DNA from: Pyrus communis
Lineage: Eukaryota > Streptophyta > Magnoliopsida > Rosales > Rosaceae
NCBI RefSeq assembly: GCF_963583255.1
Contig: NC_084815.1
Span: 12,633,724 to 12,697,723 of the forward strand
Length of the DNA stretch: 64,000 nt
Direction of reading: 5' to 3'
In this document: one piece after another, positions 35,905-47,480 of the stretch
How positions within the stretch are numbered: position 1 is the stretch's first letter
Layout: the number at the start of each line of letters is the position of its first letter
Program-made: the position numbers and the translations under genes
The notes under the pieces: generated by a model
What the model was told of the DNA's origin: nothing
Databases searched by the model: none
The model's input: the letters and a program-made list of their open reading frames with translations, nothing else

Positions 35905-36766
35905 TGCGTAACAAATGTTCTGATTAAGATATTGGCAAAACTAACCCAAATTTGAGGAAGTGGATCCACAACATACTGATAGGAGTTCTATTCAGCCATA
36001 TTGGCAGCCATATGAGGAGTTCTATTCAACGCCTATACAGCCACCACAAAGGTTGGACCACTTGGATAAGCAAATTGGGCAGATCGCGGAGTTCGTAGGA
36101 CAGTTTCGAGACCAAGGCGAACTCCCTAGTTCAACCATTGCAAATCAGAAGGGAGAATTTGAAAACACCAATGCTATCATGTTGAGAAGTGACAAGGAGG
36201 TTGGAACGGACCCTCAACCATCAAAATCAAATCACAAGGAAGAGGAATACACCCAACCCACGGAAAGGGTGGAAACACCTTTACCGGAGGCACCTATTGC
36301 TCCTATGCCATCTAATACAGGTATGGTTGTTCCAAATTTTATTATTTTTAACCCCGTTCCAACAAGTATCCCTATTCCTTGCAGATTCATGACTTCCAAG
36401 GAAGAAGAAGGTGAAAAAGACATCTTGGAAGCCCTTTCAAAGGTGACAAGTAGGGAATGTCATGAATTCATCAAAGAGGACGTTCTTGAAACCACAAAAT
36501 CCAAAGAAGTTAAATTTGATGACATTGGACAAGTCATAACCATCACTTGCAATCTGGCCAAGTCCAATATCCCTGAAACTTTCAAAGGAGTGGTGTTTGT
36601 CATTGAGTTCTTGTCGGACAAAACAAGTAAGTTTTTTTCAAATTCCTTTACATTTTATATTAACTTGCTGTTTTTTATGAATCAAGCACCTACACTAGAA
36701 TTCAAACCATTGCCGGTTCACTTCAAGTATCACCTTCCATTCAAGGACCAATTCCATGCCGTTTGA
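35905..36766 (+). pseudogene. Ty3/gypsy gag to RT-proximal remnant with internal deletion
   Basis: One open frame (start about 35960) reads as the C-terminal gag of a plant gypsy element (LDKQIGQIAEFVGQFRDQGE, LPSSTIANQKG), then a Pro-rich linker and CRFMTSKEEEGEKDILEAL. It then jumps to a protease/RT-linker piece ending APTLEFKPLPVHFKY. The protease DTG and the RT body are missing, so the ORF is an internal deletion product that happens to stay open. Its left edge is the target of the outer Cassandra. It presumably belongs with the PPT and LTR at 40.56-42.67 kb. Confidence 0.7.
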
Positions 36767-36781
36767 TTTTATTTATGTTAA

Positions 36782-36815
36782 TAAAAAAAAAAAAAAAAAA
36801 AAAAAGAAAGAAAGA
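36782..36815 (+). repeat. Poly-A / GAAA tract at the left edge of the antisense-ORF block
   Basis: An A run of about 24 followed by GAAAGAAAGA. The second antisense-ORF block (52958-53000) begins with a matching A-run plus GAAA repeats, so it may mark the block boundary. Confidence 0.8.
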
Positions 36816-36841
36816 TACTAAACATGGAGAAAGGTGGAGCT

Positions 36842-37513
36842 TCACAAAGGTTGTTTGCGTGAAGCCCCACTACGAGGCGCAGAAGCGGAAGGCATAGAAG
36901 CGGGAGGCATAGAAGCGGGAGGCATCGGAGCGGAAGCCATCGGAGCGGGAGGCATCGGAGCTAGAGCATTCCAGGCCTCAATACTTGGCCAAGCGCTGGA
37001 TGACCCAGGAAAAAGGTGCCTCTGGAGATAAGACGCAAGCCTTTGACGGTCACTGTGAATTCGACCCTCAGATTCTTGCAGCTCATCAAGCTTCCTCTTC
37101 ATCCCCGACGAATAGTTATTTGCAAGCACATGCAAACTTCTATTCTCGTACTTAAGCTGCTGGATCTCTTGCTTAAGTCTTTCCACCTCGGCCATCAACG
37201 ATTCCACTTGGCGGGACCGAGCAAGCAGGCGTTGGCCCATGTTGGACACAGAACTCGCACACTGAACACTAAGTGCGAGGGACTCTTGAACGGCCAACTC
37301 ATCGGACCGTCCTGACAGCAGCCTACTATCTTTTGGAGTGAGGAGGTTTTTAGCTACTATTGTAGCTATTGTGGCGTCCTGCATCACAGAGTCTTCACCT
37401 GAAAGAGGACCGTTAGAAGATAAAAAAGAAGGGCGCCATACATTACCTTGACGGGGCGCAACCGGATCGCTGCTGAGACTCAAATCTAAGCTAAGGTTCG
37501 ATGAGTTTGCCAT
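36842..37513 (-). CDS. Antisense retrotransposon ORF: leucine-zipper protein (223 aa)
   Basis: Intact minus-strand ORF, ATG at 37513. It has a Ser/Leu-rich N-terminus (MANSSNLSLDLSLSSD), a mid-region GRSDELAVQESLALSVQC, then a clear heptad zipper. Positions a are V103, V110, I117 and N124; d are L106, L113, L120 and L127, with Asn at one a position as in dimeric zippers. A basic helix (MKRKLDEL) and a C-terminal tail of repeated Pro/Met/Ala units (APMPPASMPP) follow. A decayed homolog sits at 53008-53622 in another gypsy element. It lies antisense between pol remnants and 3' LTR, the slot of known Tat antisense ORFs. Function unknown; the zipper implies dimerisation. Confidence 0.65.
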   Translation of the reverse strand: MANSSNLSLDLSLSSDPVAPRQGNVWRPSFLSSNGPLSGEDSVMQDATIATIVAKNLLTPKDSRLLSGRSDELAVQESLALSVQCASSVSNMGQRLLARSRQVESLMAEVERLKQEIQQLKYENRSLHVLANNYSSGMKRKLDELQESEGRIHSDRQRLASYLQRHLFPGSSSAWPSIEAWNALAPMPPAPMASAPMPPASMPPASMPSASAPRSGASRKQPL

Positions 37514-40500
37514 TTTTTTTCAAAAGTGTTCAAAGAGAAGGGGTGGATGGAGTTAAAATTTCACAAAGGGCCGGAGTCGAGTTTCAGGAATGGGAAATCT
37601 TTAGAGTGTGTGTGTTGGGGTGATTGATAGCTCTATAAAAAGCCAAGACGACGCGTCCACCGATTCAAAGAGCCGGATTTTCCGGCGTAATTTAGGCGAC
37701 GCTCCCTCGGCTTTTCAAGAAAACGCGTTCAACTTTGTCAAAAGATTTCTGACAAAGCTGAAAACACGTGGAGGCCATCATCGCATCTACACATCTTTAG
37801 CCGACAAGCGCAAAGTTCGGCGACGCTTTCTCTGCTTTTCAGAAGACGCGTGCAGCTTTGTCAAAAGGAGCCGCATCTGCACTACCACGTGTCGTTCAGA
37901 AAGCGAAGGGGCGTCGTTCAGAAATCAAAGGGGCGCCTGCTCAGAAATCGAAGAGGCGTATTCAAAGATCGAAGAGGCGCCACTATTTCAAAGAGCCGGA
38001 TTTGCGGGATCAAAATGTTTATCGACAAGGGTAAAAAGTACCACCACTTGATATTATCTCTATATATGTCGACCTTCGTCTTTTATGGCAGGGCAAACCT
38101 GAAGAAAATGCCCAACTCTCCCTCACCTCTGAGGGCGCACTCCCAGCAAAGCCTTTCAAAATACTCAATTCTTTCTTCTTCCCCAAAGATGATACCAGAT
38201 GCCTGGAGTACATATGACCCAAGAGGAAACGGCGGATTGAAGCATGTGCTGATTCATTCACCGTTTCTTGAAAGCAAAGGTATCTCATATCATCAAGGTC
38301 AAAAGCAAAAGTATCTCATATCATGCTCTTTCCCTGTCTTTTTCTTTGTCCTTGTTCTTACTTGCATGGCAAAGTAAAAGAAGCAATCAGCCGGCACTTG
38401 GAGTCAGTCTTCCGATCTGGAGCCAACTGCCTGGAATCTATTCCTGATTGCTTACCTAGCGTTGCTCTCGAGTAGTCATCTTCAACGGTTGATACACTTC
38501 CAGAGAAGGGACCACTCCTGCAAAGATTGAACAAAGAAACAGATAACAGGAGAAAGCTCAGACCTTCGGGGGAAACCAAAAGAACCATCCTGCTGCCCAG
38601 TTCAAGAAGTAGCACAAAGGAAAATCAACGATGGGCAGAAACCAGTTCAAGAGTAAGCCTGTGGAATCACAAAGATCAAAGCCTCAATGCAATCACCAAG
38701 GAGAAGAGGGAATTTACACTCCATAACCAGATTTGCGTCCCTAAACTCTTCTCTTTGTTAATTACATTCTGCCATGTTTAGTATGTTTAGTTGCTTTTTG
38801 TGTGTTTACTTATGTTTTGTGTGAACCATATGCTTAAAACATTGAGGACAATGTTTGATTTAAGTATGGGGGGGGGGGGTAACTAAGTATATTTAATGCA
38901 AATTCGTGGGATTTTATCACCCATAACTTCAAATGTTGTTCCTTGCTGTTTTAAGGTGTTTTTAAGTTGTTTTAGAGTATTTTAGTGTGTTTTGTTTTAT
39001 AATTCGAAAATCCCATAAAAATTTGAAAAATTGTTTTGAAAAACCCAAAAAGAGTTGTTTTAAGAGTCGTTTTTGTGTGTTTGTGTCTTAGGGTACCTTC
39101 CAACACAATGATAAGGATTTGGTTTATAATTGCATGACGGTTAGGAAGAGTTATAAACATAGAGAAAAGTTTGATTTACTCTTGGTATATGCTTGGTTAT
39201 GGTTATAATGTATGACTTCACATGCAATCATAAAAGAAAAAAAATTCGTTTTTGTAACATGCTTGAAGGAAGGAACTCAAACAAACGCTACAACCCTGAG
39301 AGACTTGAGCCTATAACGTTCTTTGGAGAGTATAATCTGTGATTTCTTGTTTTCTAAAGTCGTTGCATGATCTCATTATTCTTTGCTTGGTTACTACTTA
39401 GAAGGCGTTTCATCATATAGTTCCAAATGCTAGAACTCATGCCCATTTCATTCAAAGCATGTTATTGATTTGCATAACACATATTCAAGAAGAAGTTGTG
39501 TAGTGACCACCACCATAGCCAAATAGCCTTACTTCCCATACTTCGTATATGTTGTAAGTTTTAACCCCGTTGAGCCTCGTTTTGCCTTTATTCCTTGTTT
39601 ACCCACATCACCCCTTACCTAGCTTAGAGTAGGACTTTCCTATACCCTTGTTCTTAAAGTTTAGTGAGCATGACTTAAATGAATTCCTTTTGAGTTACAT
39701 TATGCAAGAAAATGAGTGTGGGGGAGTAAAAGTTTGTTCTTACGTTTATATGTATGTTTTGAGATTCAAAAGAAAAAGAAGAAAAGAAAAAAAAAAAAAA
39801 AAAAAAAAAAAAAGGAGTGAAAATAAGTAAGAATGAACTCACGAGCGTTGATGGTTGAAGAAAGGGTCCAAAAAGTTGAATATGGCCCTAAGTTTTGTGT
39901 GATTTTCCCTTGGGTGTTCAAAGTTGACTTCTGCGTTCTTAAGGGAATTCTAAGTGCCTAATTCAATACTTTGCTCACTATTGCTTTAAGAATGTTTGTT
40001 TATCCTTCACCTTTCATTGTTAGCCAATACCCTAGCCCCGTTACTACCCTTTGACTTCTATATTGAGTGTTATGTATTTCAATTGTGGAGTTTGAACTTG
40101 GTATGAGCTTATGGTGTCACTGGTTCTCGCGTCTAAGTAGTAGCATTCCATTCATGAGATCATATCTAAACATGCTTATTAACTCCAGAAAATGCTTTCC
40201 TTATTATAACATATGTGAGTGTTCGTCTACATGTTTACATCAATCTTCTCACATATACCTAGTGTAGGGTGTGTAGTCAGAAAATCTGTGTGAAAAACGA
40301 GAGTACATCTAGTAAGAAATTGAGGGAATTCTCTAAAGGCATGTTACTACATTTGAAATGTGTTTTAATTGCTTAATTGTGAACTAGTATGTGGTGACTA
40401 TGATTAAGAATGTACTTAAGTGTAAAGATGGCTCAAATCTGTGAGAATAATGATTTTTAACTTGTCATGTGCATTGGAAGTCCCTGATACGATTGTTGGA

Positions 40501-40581
40501 AGGTGTAGGTTGTGTTTTGTTCTTTTTGTTTTGTTTTTCTGTTTTGCTTGAGGACTAGCAAAAGCTAAGTGTGGGGGTATT
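37514..40581 (+). other. Gypsy 3' internal region: upstream of the antisense ORF, 3' UTR, PPT
   Basis: 37514-38780 is homologous to about 53623-55200 in the other gypsy element, sharing recurrent TATCTCATATCAT and TTGTCCTTGTTCTTAC motifs; it is probably the promoter/leader of the antisense ORF. 38780-40581 is an AT-rich non-coding 3' region with G runs (38868-38878) and a ~30-base poly-A (39786-39813). It ends in the PPT-like TAAGTGTGGGGGTATT (40566-40581) directly before the LTR. Confidence 0.55.
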
Positions 40582-42667
40582 TGATAGGAGCATATTTATG
40601 CGACTTAAATGGCTTGTTCTCGTACATTTACGTTATGTTTCTTTAGTTATTTTAGTACTTTAAGCTATTTTCGTGTGTTTGTAGGTCCAAAGGGCTAAAG
40701 GAGCAAAAAGATGCATTTTGGAGACTTTTGGAGCACTTTTGGGCTAAGGACGGATAGCTTATGCTTGAAGCCAAAGTGTTGGATGAAATTGAAGACCTAA
40801 TTGGAGCCAAAGTGTTGGAACCTTGTTCTCTTTAGTTTTAGGACATTTAAACCTTTCCTAATCCCAATCATGCCATGCATAACACACATCCATTCTAACA
40901 CATTGTCATTGCACATGCATTTCCTTCATTAGTTAACCCACATGCACTTATCACTTATCATCACCACATATCATATCACTTAATCACTTATCACTTATCA
41001 TCACCACTTAACCACTTATCATATCATAACCACATATCATATCACTTATCACTTATCACTTAACATAACATCCACCTACTTCACCTACAACATCCACTTC
41101 ACCTACAACATCCACCCACTTCACCTACAACATCCACCTACTTCACCTACAACATCCACTTCACCTACAACATCCACCCACTTCACCTACAACATCCACC
41201 TACTTCACCTACAACATCCACCCACTTCACCTACAACATCCACCTACTTCACCTACAACATCCACCTACTTCACCTACAAATGACATAGCCATATGTTCC
41301 CTCCACTACTCCTATAAATACCCTTGCATTCATTCATTCATGGACATCTCATTTTCATACACAACACATTACAAACACATTCTCCCTTCCCTAGCCGTGA
41401 GCTTCCCATCTCTCCCCTTATAATCCAAACACCATTTTTCCATTCCCCTTCCACTTCTACACCACTCCTCATCCATTTCCATAATCCCCCAAACCTCACC
41501 TTAGACCTTGTGCTACAACGAAGAGGAAGAGAAGAGGGCCTAAACGTTCATACAATTCAAGTTTGAGTTGTTGGAATGTTTAGGTGATTCTTTGATTTCA
41601 ATGTTTCATTTTAATTCTCTTTGTTTTGTGCGTATGAGGAATGGAAGAGAAGAGTGCCTAAACGTTCATACAATTCAAGTTTGAGTTGTTGGAATGTTTA
41701 GGCGTTTCTTTGATTTCAAAGATATGAGGAAATAAAACCCCCTTTAGCTAGGGGGTGATTCGAAACTATGTTTATATTTGCAATATGAATTGATTAACTT
41801 TCGTTGGAATTTCATAAGTTGTTGATTCAATTTGTTTAACCGTTTGATTGATAACTTATTTATGTATGTTTATTAAGAATGCGCGCTTAATTTTCATGCA
41901 TGAATATGACGCTAGAATATAAGTGAATTTCACCTAATCGTTATGAACTTATATTCACAAGTAGTGGAGGTTGCTTATAAACAATCGCGTTAAACGAATT
42001 CTTGGCATAAGTTTTATGCGTATTCCATAGTAACGAATGCCTCGTCAACACTTATAGTTTTCATGTTGCTTAATGATCTTTGATTGTATCTTTATTGTGC
42101 TGTTCACGTAAAGGACTTTTGGAGAATGTTGTGAATTGTGTTGCGCTAACCCATCCAATTCATTAACTTAAGGAAAACTTGACGGTTAATTTAAGCGGAC
42201 CTAATTAACCCGGAGTGTTGAGTTTCATAATTTATCGAAAGACCAACTGAGAATCAATCTTGTATGCAAGTGTAACATGTGTGGAGAAGAACCCCTTGGC
42301 TATTCCATCATCCATATTTTCATCACATTTATATTTACGTTTTGCCTTTAATTACAATTTGTGCAATTTAGCTAATTTCGTCAAATCAAACCCCCCCTTT
42401 ACTTTCCTGTTCTTTAGTGCTTAGAATCTGTTTAGTTTATGTTTTAAAGTATTTTTTTGTTTTTTGGTTTGTCTTAGTGTTTTAAACTTTAATTTTGCAT
42501 TCTTTGAGTCTAGTTTAGTGTTTTAAACTTTATTTTACGTTTTTGAGTCAGTTTCCAAGAGATTTGCAATCCCTCCTAATCCCCGGTCCAGAACGATCCC
42601 TACTTATACTTATACTACAAATCGACAAAAAGAGGGTTTAATTTGTGCGCGTATAAATCTCGCATCA
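40582..42667 (+). repeat. 3' LTR (2.1 kb), same family as the solo LTR at 3083-5342
   Basis: Starts TGATAGGAGCATATTTATGC after a PPT and ends ATCTCGCATCA (TG...CA). TATA-like CTATAAATACCC at about 41310 marks the probable promoter. The 5' LTR is not in the window. Confidence 0.85.
41040..41282 (+). repeat. 22/18-bp minisatellite in the LTR
   Basis: Units ACAACATCCACCTACTTCACCT (22 bp) and a shorter 18-bp variant (ACAACATCCACTTCACCT) alternate for about ten copies. They are preceded by irregular CACTTATCA repeats (40960-41060). The array sits just upstream of the presumed LTR TATA box. Confidence 0.85.
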
Positions 42668-43035
42668 CATACCAAGTTTTCTTCTTGAGAGTGGAAGTTT
42701 GATGCTCAACGTGAAGTAGAACTGCAGCGAATACCCGAACCACCGGATACGGAGTAGAATTGGTTTTTCTTTATTTTATTTTATTATATTTATTATTATT
42801 ATTATTATTTTATGGTTAATTAAATAATGACATTTGACTTTTAAGTTTTTATTTATAAACGGTACTTTTCAAAATGCCCATGATATTTTTGTTGAATGAA
42901 ATGGTATTGTAATAAATGTTTATATTAATTAAATAATTTCTTGATTTATTTGGGTGTGATTTATTAATGGGTTCAAAATAAATAAATTAATGAATGAAAA
43001 ATAAATATTTTTAAAATAAGAAAAATAAAATTAAA
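42668..43035. other. AT-rich junction between gypsy LTR and CACTA subterminal region
   Basis: Contains (ATT)n and poly-A/T stretches; no CACTA terminus or TSD is recognised. Confidence 0.4.
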
Positions 43036-44339
43036 TGTTGCGCGACAAAGCTTCGTCTCGCAAAGTTCTTTTGTGAGATGAGTTCTTATACTTCAAGCAA
43101 CGAGGTTAAATCGGTCGCGTAAAATTGGTTTATGCGACAAACACGGGAACGGAAAAATCTGGCGCCAAAGTTTTGCACGATGAAGTTGTTTGTCGCACAA
43201 GGTGTGGGAGAAAACGCGGCAAATGATCATCTATTTGGTGCCAAAATGTGGAATGCATATGTTTTGCGCGACGACTTTTTTGTCACGCAAGTTTGGGCAA
43301 AAGACGTCGTAAATGAGCACAGATTTGGCGTTAAAGTTTCAAATGCATTGCACGACAAAAGCTTCACTGCGCAAGATGACTTTTTAATTTAGCTTCTCAG
43401 ACGCAGAGAGGCGGAAACTGCAAATTCAGTGGAGCTTTGCCTTTCCTCTTCCTTAACTCACTACCTGTCGTTCTCTCGCTCTTCATCACCTATATCATTT
43501 CCTCGATCGATCGTTGAATTTGGTAAGTGATTTTGTTTTGAAATTTATTTTTTTGGGAAATTTTGAAATGAGACTAACAAAACTAAATTTTTTGTGTATA
43601 GGGTTTTTTTATATGACTATAGGTGAAGAACGAATTAGGATGTATATTTTCTTCAACGATTTCATTAACATTAATTGTAGTTAATTTATTTGTTTTTTAG
43701 CATTTATGTGATATAATTTATTTGTATGCAAACAATGTTTTTTGTTGTACAAAGTTAATATTACTTAAATTCATACATTTTTTTTTTCACAAAAACTTAG
43801 TTTCCCGTTTGAGAACTAGGATTTCACACATGGATGAGAAAGTATGACTGCGGTCCGATTAATTCTTGAATTGCCCCATTTTTTGGACAGTTTGGGAATG
43901 CAAATTTATGTGTCGTAATTTGCGATTCACAAATTAGATTTCAATTGTGAGAAATTTGGTAGCATGTCTTTGTGTTCTTTGAGTGTTGGTTACGTATTTA
44001 ATACGTATGTGTTGCACTTAAAGAAGAACAGGGATATATTGTCGAATTTTTCCGACGTTGAAATCTAATCTAATAGAGTTGTAAAATACGGCACATAGGT
44101 GTGCATTCCTGAATGGGATAGGACCCTTACTGGAGGCATAAAGTGGCATTTTATAATTGAAATGTTTGTAACCATTGTGAATTTTTTTTTTTTTTCCACA
44201 AGCGATATAAACAGACAGTGGATACAGAATCCTAATAGATGTGCAAATGAATACCTGGATGGAATAAATTAGTTTATTGATTTTGCAATGGCACACAACT
44301 GGGGTTCACCTTTAATCTGATATCATTGTAGGAAATTTA

Positions 44340-44583
44340 ACGACTCAAAGGTTGAGTATCATAAAAATGTTTCATAGCATTTAGTAAGACATGGTATGAT
44401 AGAGATGTATACTACTTGGAACCATCATGGGGAACGATTAATTCATGCTTCATCTTCACACGTGACCCCATTCGTTGAGACTATTAAATCTTATGTGGAT
44501 CCAAACGAACAAATTATGGATATCCTCGATGATGCTTTTCCAAACGCCTCGATGAATTTGCACTAGGAAGGGGGAGATGACAT
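44340..44583 (+). pseudogene. CACTA transposase N-terminal (transposase-associated) segment
   Basis: Broken frames encode TTWNHHGE, VTPFVETIKSYVDPNEQIMD and ILDDAFPNASMN, the segment that follows the transposase-associated zinc domain in plant TNP2-like proteins. It is cut at 44583 by the gypsy element and resumes at 56610. Confidence 0.65.
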
Positions 44584-45528
44584 TGTAGACATCAAAATTC
44601 TGGTGGAATAAATGTTGACCAATCCATTAAAATTTCAACGTTCACATGTCACATAAATTTTACAAGTAGCATGTGACTCAACGAAAAATAAAAAAAAATC
44701 AGAAAAGTCATCAAATAGGACACATGTCAACACCTGGCAGAAATGATTTATTTCGTCTGAATATTATATTCAAATTTAGGCCTTGAAAAATTCTATAAAT
44801 ACAAGGCCATTTCATCCATTTCCAGGGACCAATTCACATATACATTTCTCTACTCCCAAATTGGAAGAGAATTCCCCAAATCCTTGAAGCTATGAAACTT
44901 TAAAGCTTTCAAGCATCCAACCTCCTAAATTCTCAAGAATCTCGAAGGATCAAGAAAGCTCTCTTCATTCTTCATCAAATCCTTGAAGAAATCCACACAA
45001 CTGTTCATCAACATCAAGCCCTAAAGGCCCTTGAAGATCCGTTCATTGTTCATCAAGATTAAGCCACGAAGGCTCTTGAAGATCCGTTGATCCTCGTTCA
45101 TTAAGATTAAGCCCAACGGCCCTTGAAGAAATCCACACAACTGTTTATCAAGATCAAGCCCAAAGGCCCTTAAAGATCTGTTCATCGTTCATCAAGATCA
45201 AGCTCAACAACCCTTGAAGAAATCCACACAACTGTTCATCAAGATCAAGCCCTAAAGGCCCTTGAAGATTCGCTCATCCTCGTTCATCCTAAGATCAAGC
45301 CCTGACAATCCTTTGGATCAACAACATCAACAAATCCGCACCACTATTCATCCCTATACTAAGCCTCGACTGCCCTTTAGATCAACAACCCATCCATAGA
45401 TCTACACCTTACGAAGATAGAATCAGAGGATCAAATTGTAAAAGAGATTGTAACCCCAAAAATAATATAAAATATTATTTTGTACATGTGTTCTTGTCTC
45501 ATTCATTGTAGGAATATTCGTGTTTACA
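44584..45528 (+). repeat. 5' LTR of the 12-kb gypsy element
   Basis: 945 bp. A CTATAAATACAAGGCC TATA box lies at about 44792. The downstream half (45000-45340) is an irregular array of the unit TTCATCAAGATCAAGCCC...GGCCCTTGAAGAT, about seven to eight copies. Confidence 0.9.
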
Positions 45529-45596
45529 AATTTGGCACACCGGTAGGACCATCTCTGCCTCTCACCTCTATCTTCAAATTCGCAAAAAAAGCACAA

Positions 45597-45819
45597 ATGG
45601 CATCAAGAAAGGATTAAACTATTCTCGCAACCAAAGTGAAGAACAAAAACATCCTCATCGCAAGTGGTGACATTTCGGGCATGACAACCCGAAGCAAGGT
45701 AAGAGCTCTCTCTGTTGCGACTTCTACCCCTACATTAACTTTGGCGAAGGAACAAGAGCACCCGAGACACGGGAGTAGGACGCCCTCAAAAGGAACAAAC
45801 ACACCCGTCTTCTGATACA
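45597..45819 (+). pseudogene. gag N-terminal stub
   Basis: A frame starting MASRKD with one early stop, continuing TILATKVKNKNILIASGD and SKVRALSVATSTPTLTLA. It reads like the N-terminus of this family's gag. The gag body (capsid, zinc knuckle) that should follow is deleted. Confidence 0.5.
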
Positions 45820-45824
45820 TATCG

Positions 45825-46733
45825 ATGTTAAGAAAAAAGAATGGTCAATCCTCATTTGAAGCTGGAGCAAGCAAAACCGACACACAATGGCACAAGGATA
45901 ATGTGAAGTTGCTCAAGGTAAATGCAGTTTTGACTCTAACACAGCTAGGCGATGCTAAGGTTGCAAGACTACCACAAGGCTTCATAAAAGCTCTGCCAAA
46001 GGGGGTGGAACCAAGTTGTCTTCCAACCAAGAGGACCGAAGAAGGTTTTTATCCAAATGCTTACAAACTCATGTCGAAGGTTGGGTACGACTTCGTTTCC
46101 TCTTCCAATCTTACAAAGAAGGTCTCAAACACCATGAACGACAAAGAACGTGACCTTACCAAGACTCAAAAGAAGTTGAAAGAGCATGGTTATGGAGTTG
46201 ACAACAACAAAGTTGGACTTGACTTCACACCAAATGCACCCGTGATGATTTCAAGCAAAGCGAAAAACGCCAGCACTCAACACATTAACGTGAGCATTGA
46301 ACAAGATAAGGAGGAACCTAAACCCGCTCCTCAGACATCAGTCTTTGAAAAGATGAATCGTTCAAGACCCATAATTTTGGCGCTTAATCACATTGGTGGT
46401 CAAGACCGAACCTTCATCTTTAAGAGGTTTAACGCGCCAACATCCCAAAGTTTTGTTTTCGAAAGGTTGTCCAAACCTAAGAAACAAAGCAACATGGCTA
46501 GCTCTCTTCCACGACGGTCAGCTTTGGAAAGACTTGAAGACAATAAGAAGCCTTCCAGAAAGAGGGAGACAATGCCAAAGGAAGAAAAGCTTGATAGGCT
46601 AGCAGAAAAAGGCAACGTTCGAAGCTCGATTCCTTCAAGGATGAAGCGCCAAACAATTTTAGAGGTTAACACAAATGGACCACTGAAATTAAGAACGCAC
46701 ACCATCATCCACACTAGACAATCTTCATGCTAA
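45825..46733 (+). pseudogene. gag-pol linker ORF (302 aa), protease missing
   Basis: Open frame of low-complexity Lys/Ser/Thr-rich sequence with GYDFVSSSNLTKKVSN, KTQKKLKEHGYGVDNNKVGL and repeated VFERL / FKRF-type motifs. This is the region between protease and RT in Tat-like pol. No D[TS]GA protease motif is present. The frame stops at 46733 and RT begins in a new frame at about 46771. Confidence 0.6.
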
Positions 46734-46770
46734 CAAGCTCGAGAGGACAACATTAAAGAGGAGGTCCAAG

Positions 46771-47480
46771 ATGTCTTCCACATCACAATCCAATAAGGCA
46801 AATAAAACAAAATCCTCGAGGAAGATGTCACTGCTGCGCCACCATAACTCGAAGATGGGGGGCAAGACAAGGATTGATGATCTCAAGGAACTTAACTTAG
46901 GCATAATCGAAGAACGAAAGCCTATCTTTGTAAGTGAACTACTAAGTGCGAACGAGATAGAGGAGTATTACCAGCTTCTATTAGAGTACAAAGATGTCTT
47001 TGCTTGGACCTACAAAGAAATGCCCAGCCTTGACCCTATCAACATTATGCATTATCTCGTAGTCAAGCTTGGAACGCGACCGATAAAGCAAACTCAAAAA
47101 CGTTATCGATCCGAGGTTATCCCACAAATTGAGGCCGAGATTGACAAGCTAATCGAAGCAGGCTTTAGTCGAGAGGTGCAATACCCTAAGTGGATTTCCA
47201 ACATCGTCTTTGTCCTTAAGAAATCTGAACAAATACGTGTTTGCATAGGCTTCTGGGACCTCAATGATGATTGCCCGAATGACGACTTCCCCTTTGCCAA
47301 TAATCAAAATCATGGTGGATGCAACCACTGGCCATGAGGCACTGCCATTCATAGACGGCCCTTTTGGATACAATCAAATTCGCATGGTTTTCGAAGACAA
47401 GGAACTAATAGCCTTTCGCAGTCTAAATAGTATCTACTGCTACAAGGTGATGCCTTATCAAGGCCATTCAAAGCATGCCT
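46771..47480 (+). pseudogene. Reverse transcriptase fragment lacking the active site
   Basis: Reads ELLSANEIEEYYQLLLEYKD, DVFAWTYKEMPSLDP, AEIDKLIEAGFSREVQYPKW, VFVLKKSEQIRVCI and MVDATTGHEALPFIDG, then CYKVMPYQ. It then jumps (about 47465) straight to the connection/RNase H side (MPEPRNLHKL). The palm with the YVDD box is deleted. Confidence 0.85.

Noticed and set aside
35960..36766. 268-codon ORF as a host gene
   Set aside because: Motifs match gypsy gag and RT-linker; it is an internal-deletion remnant.
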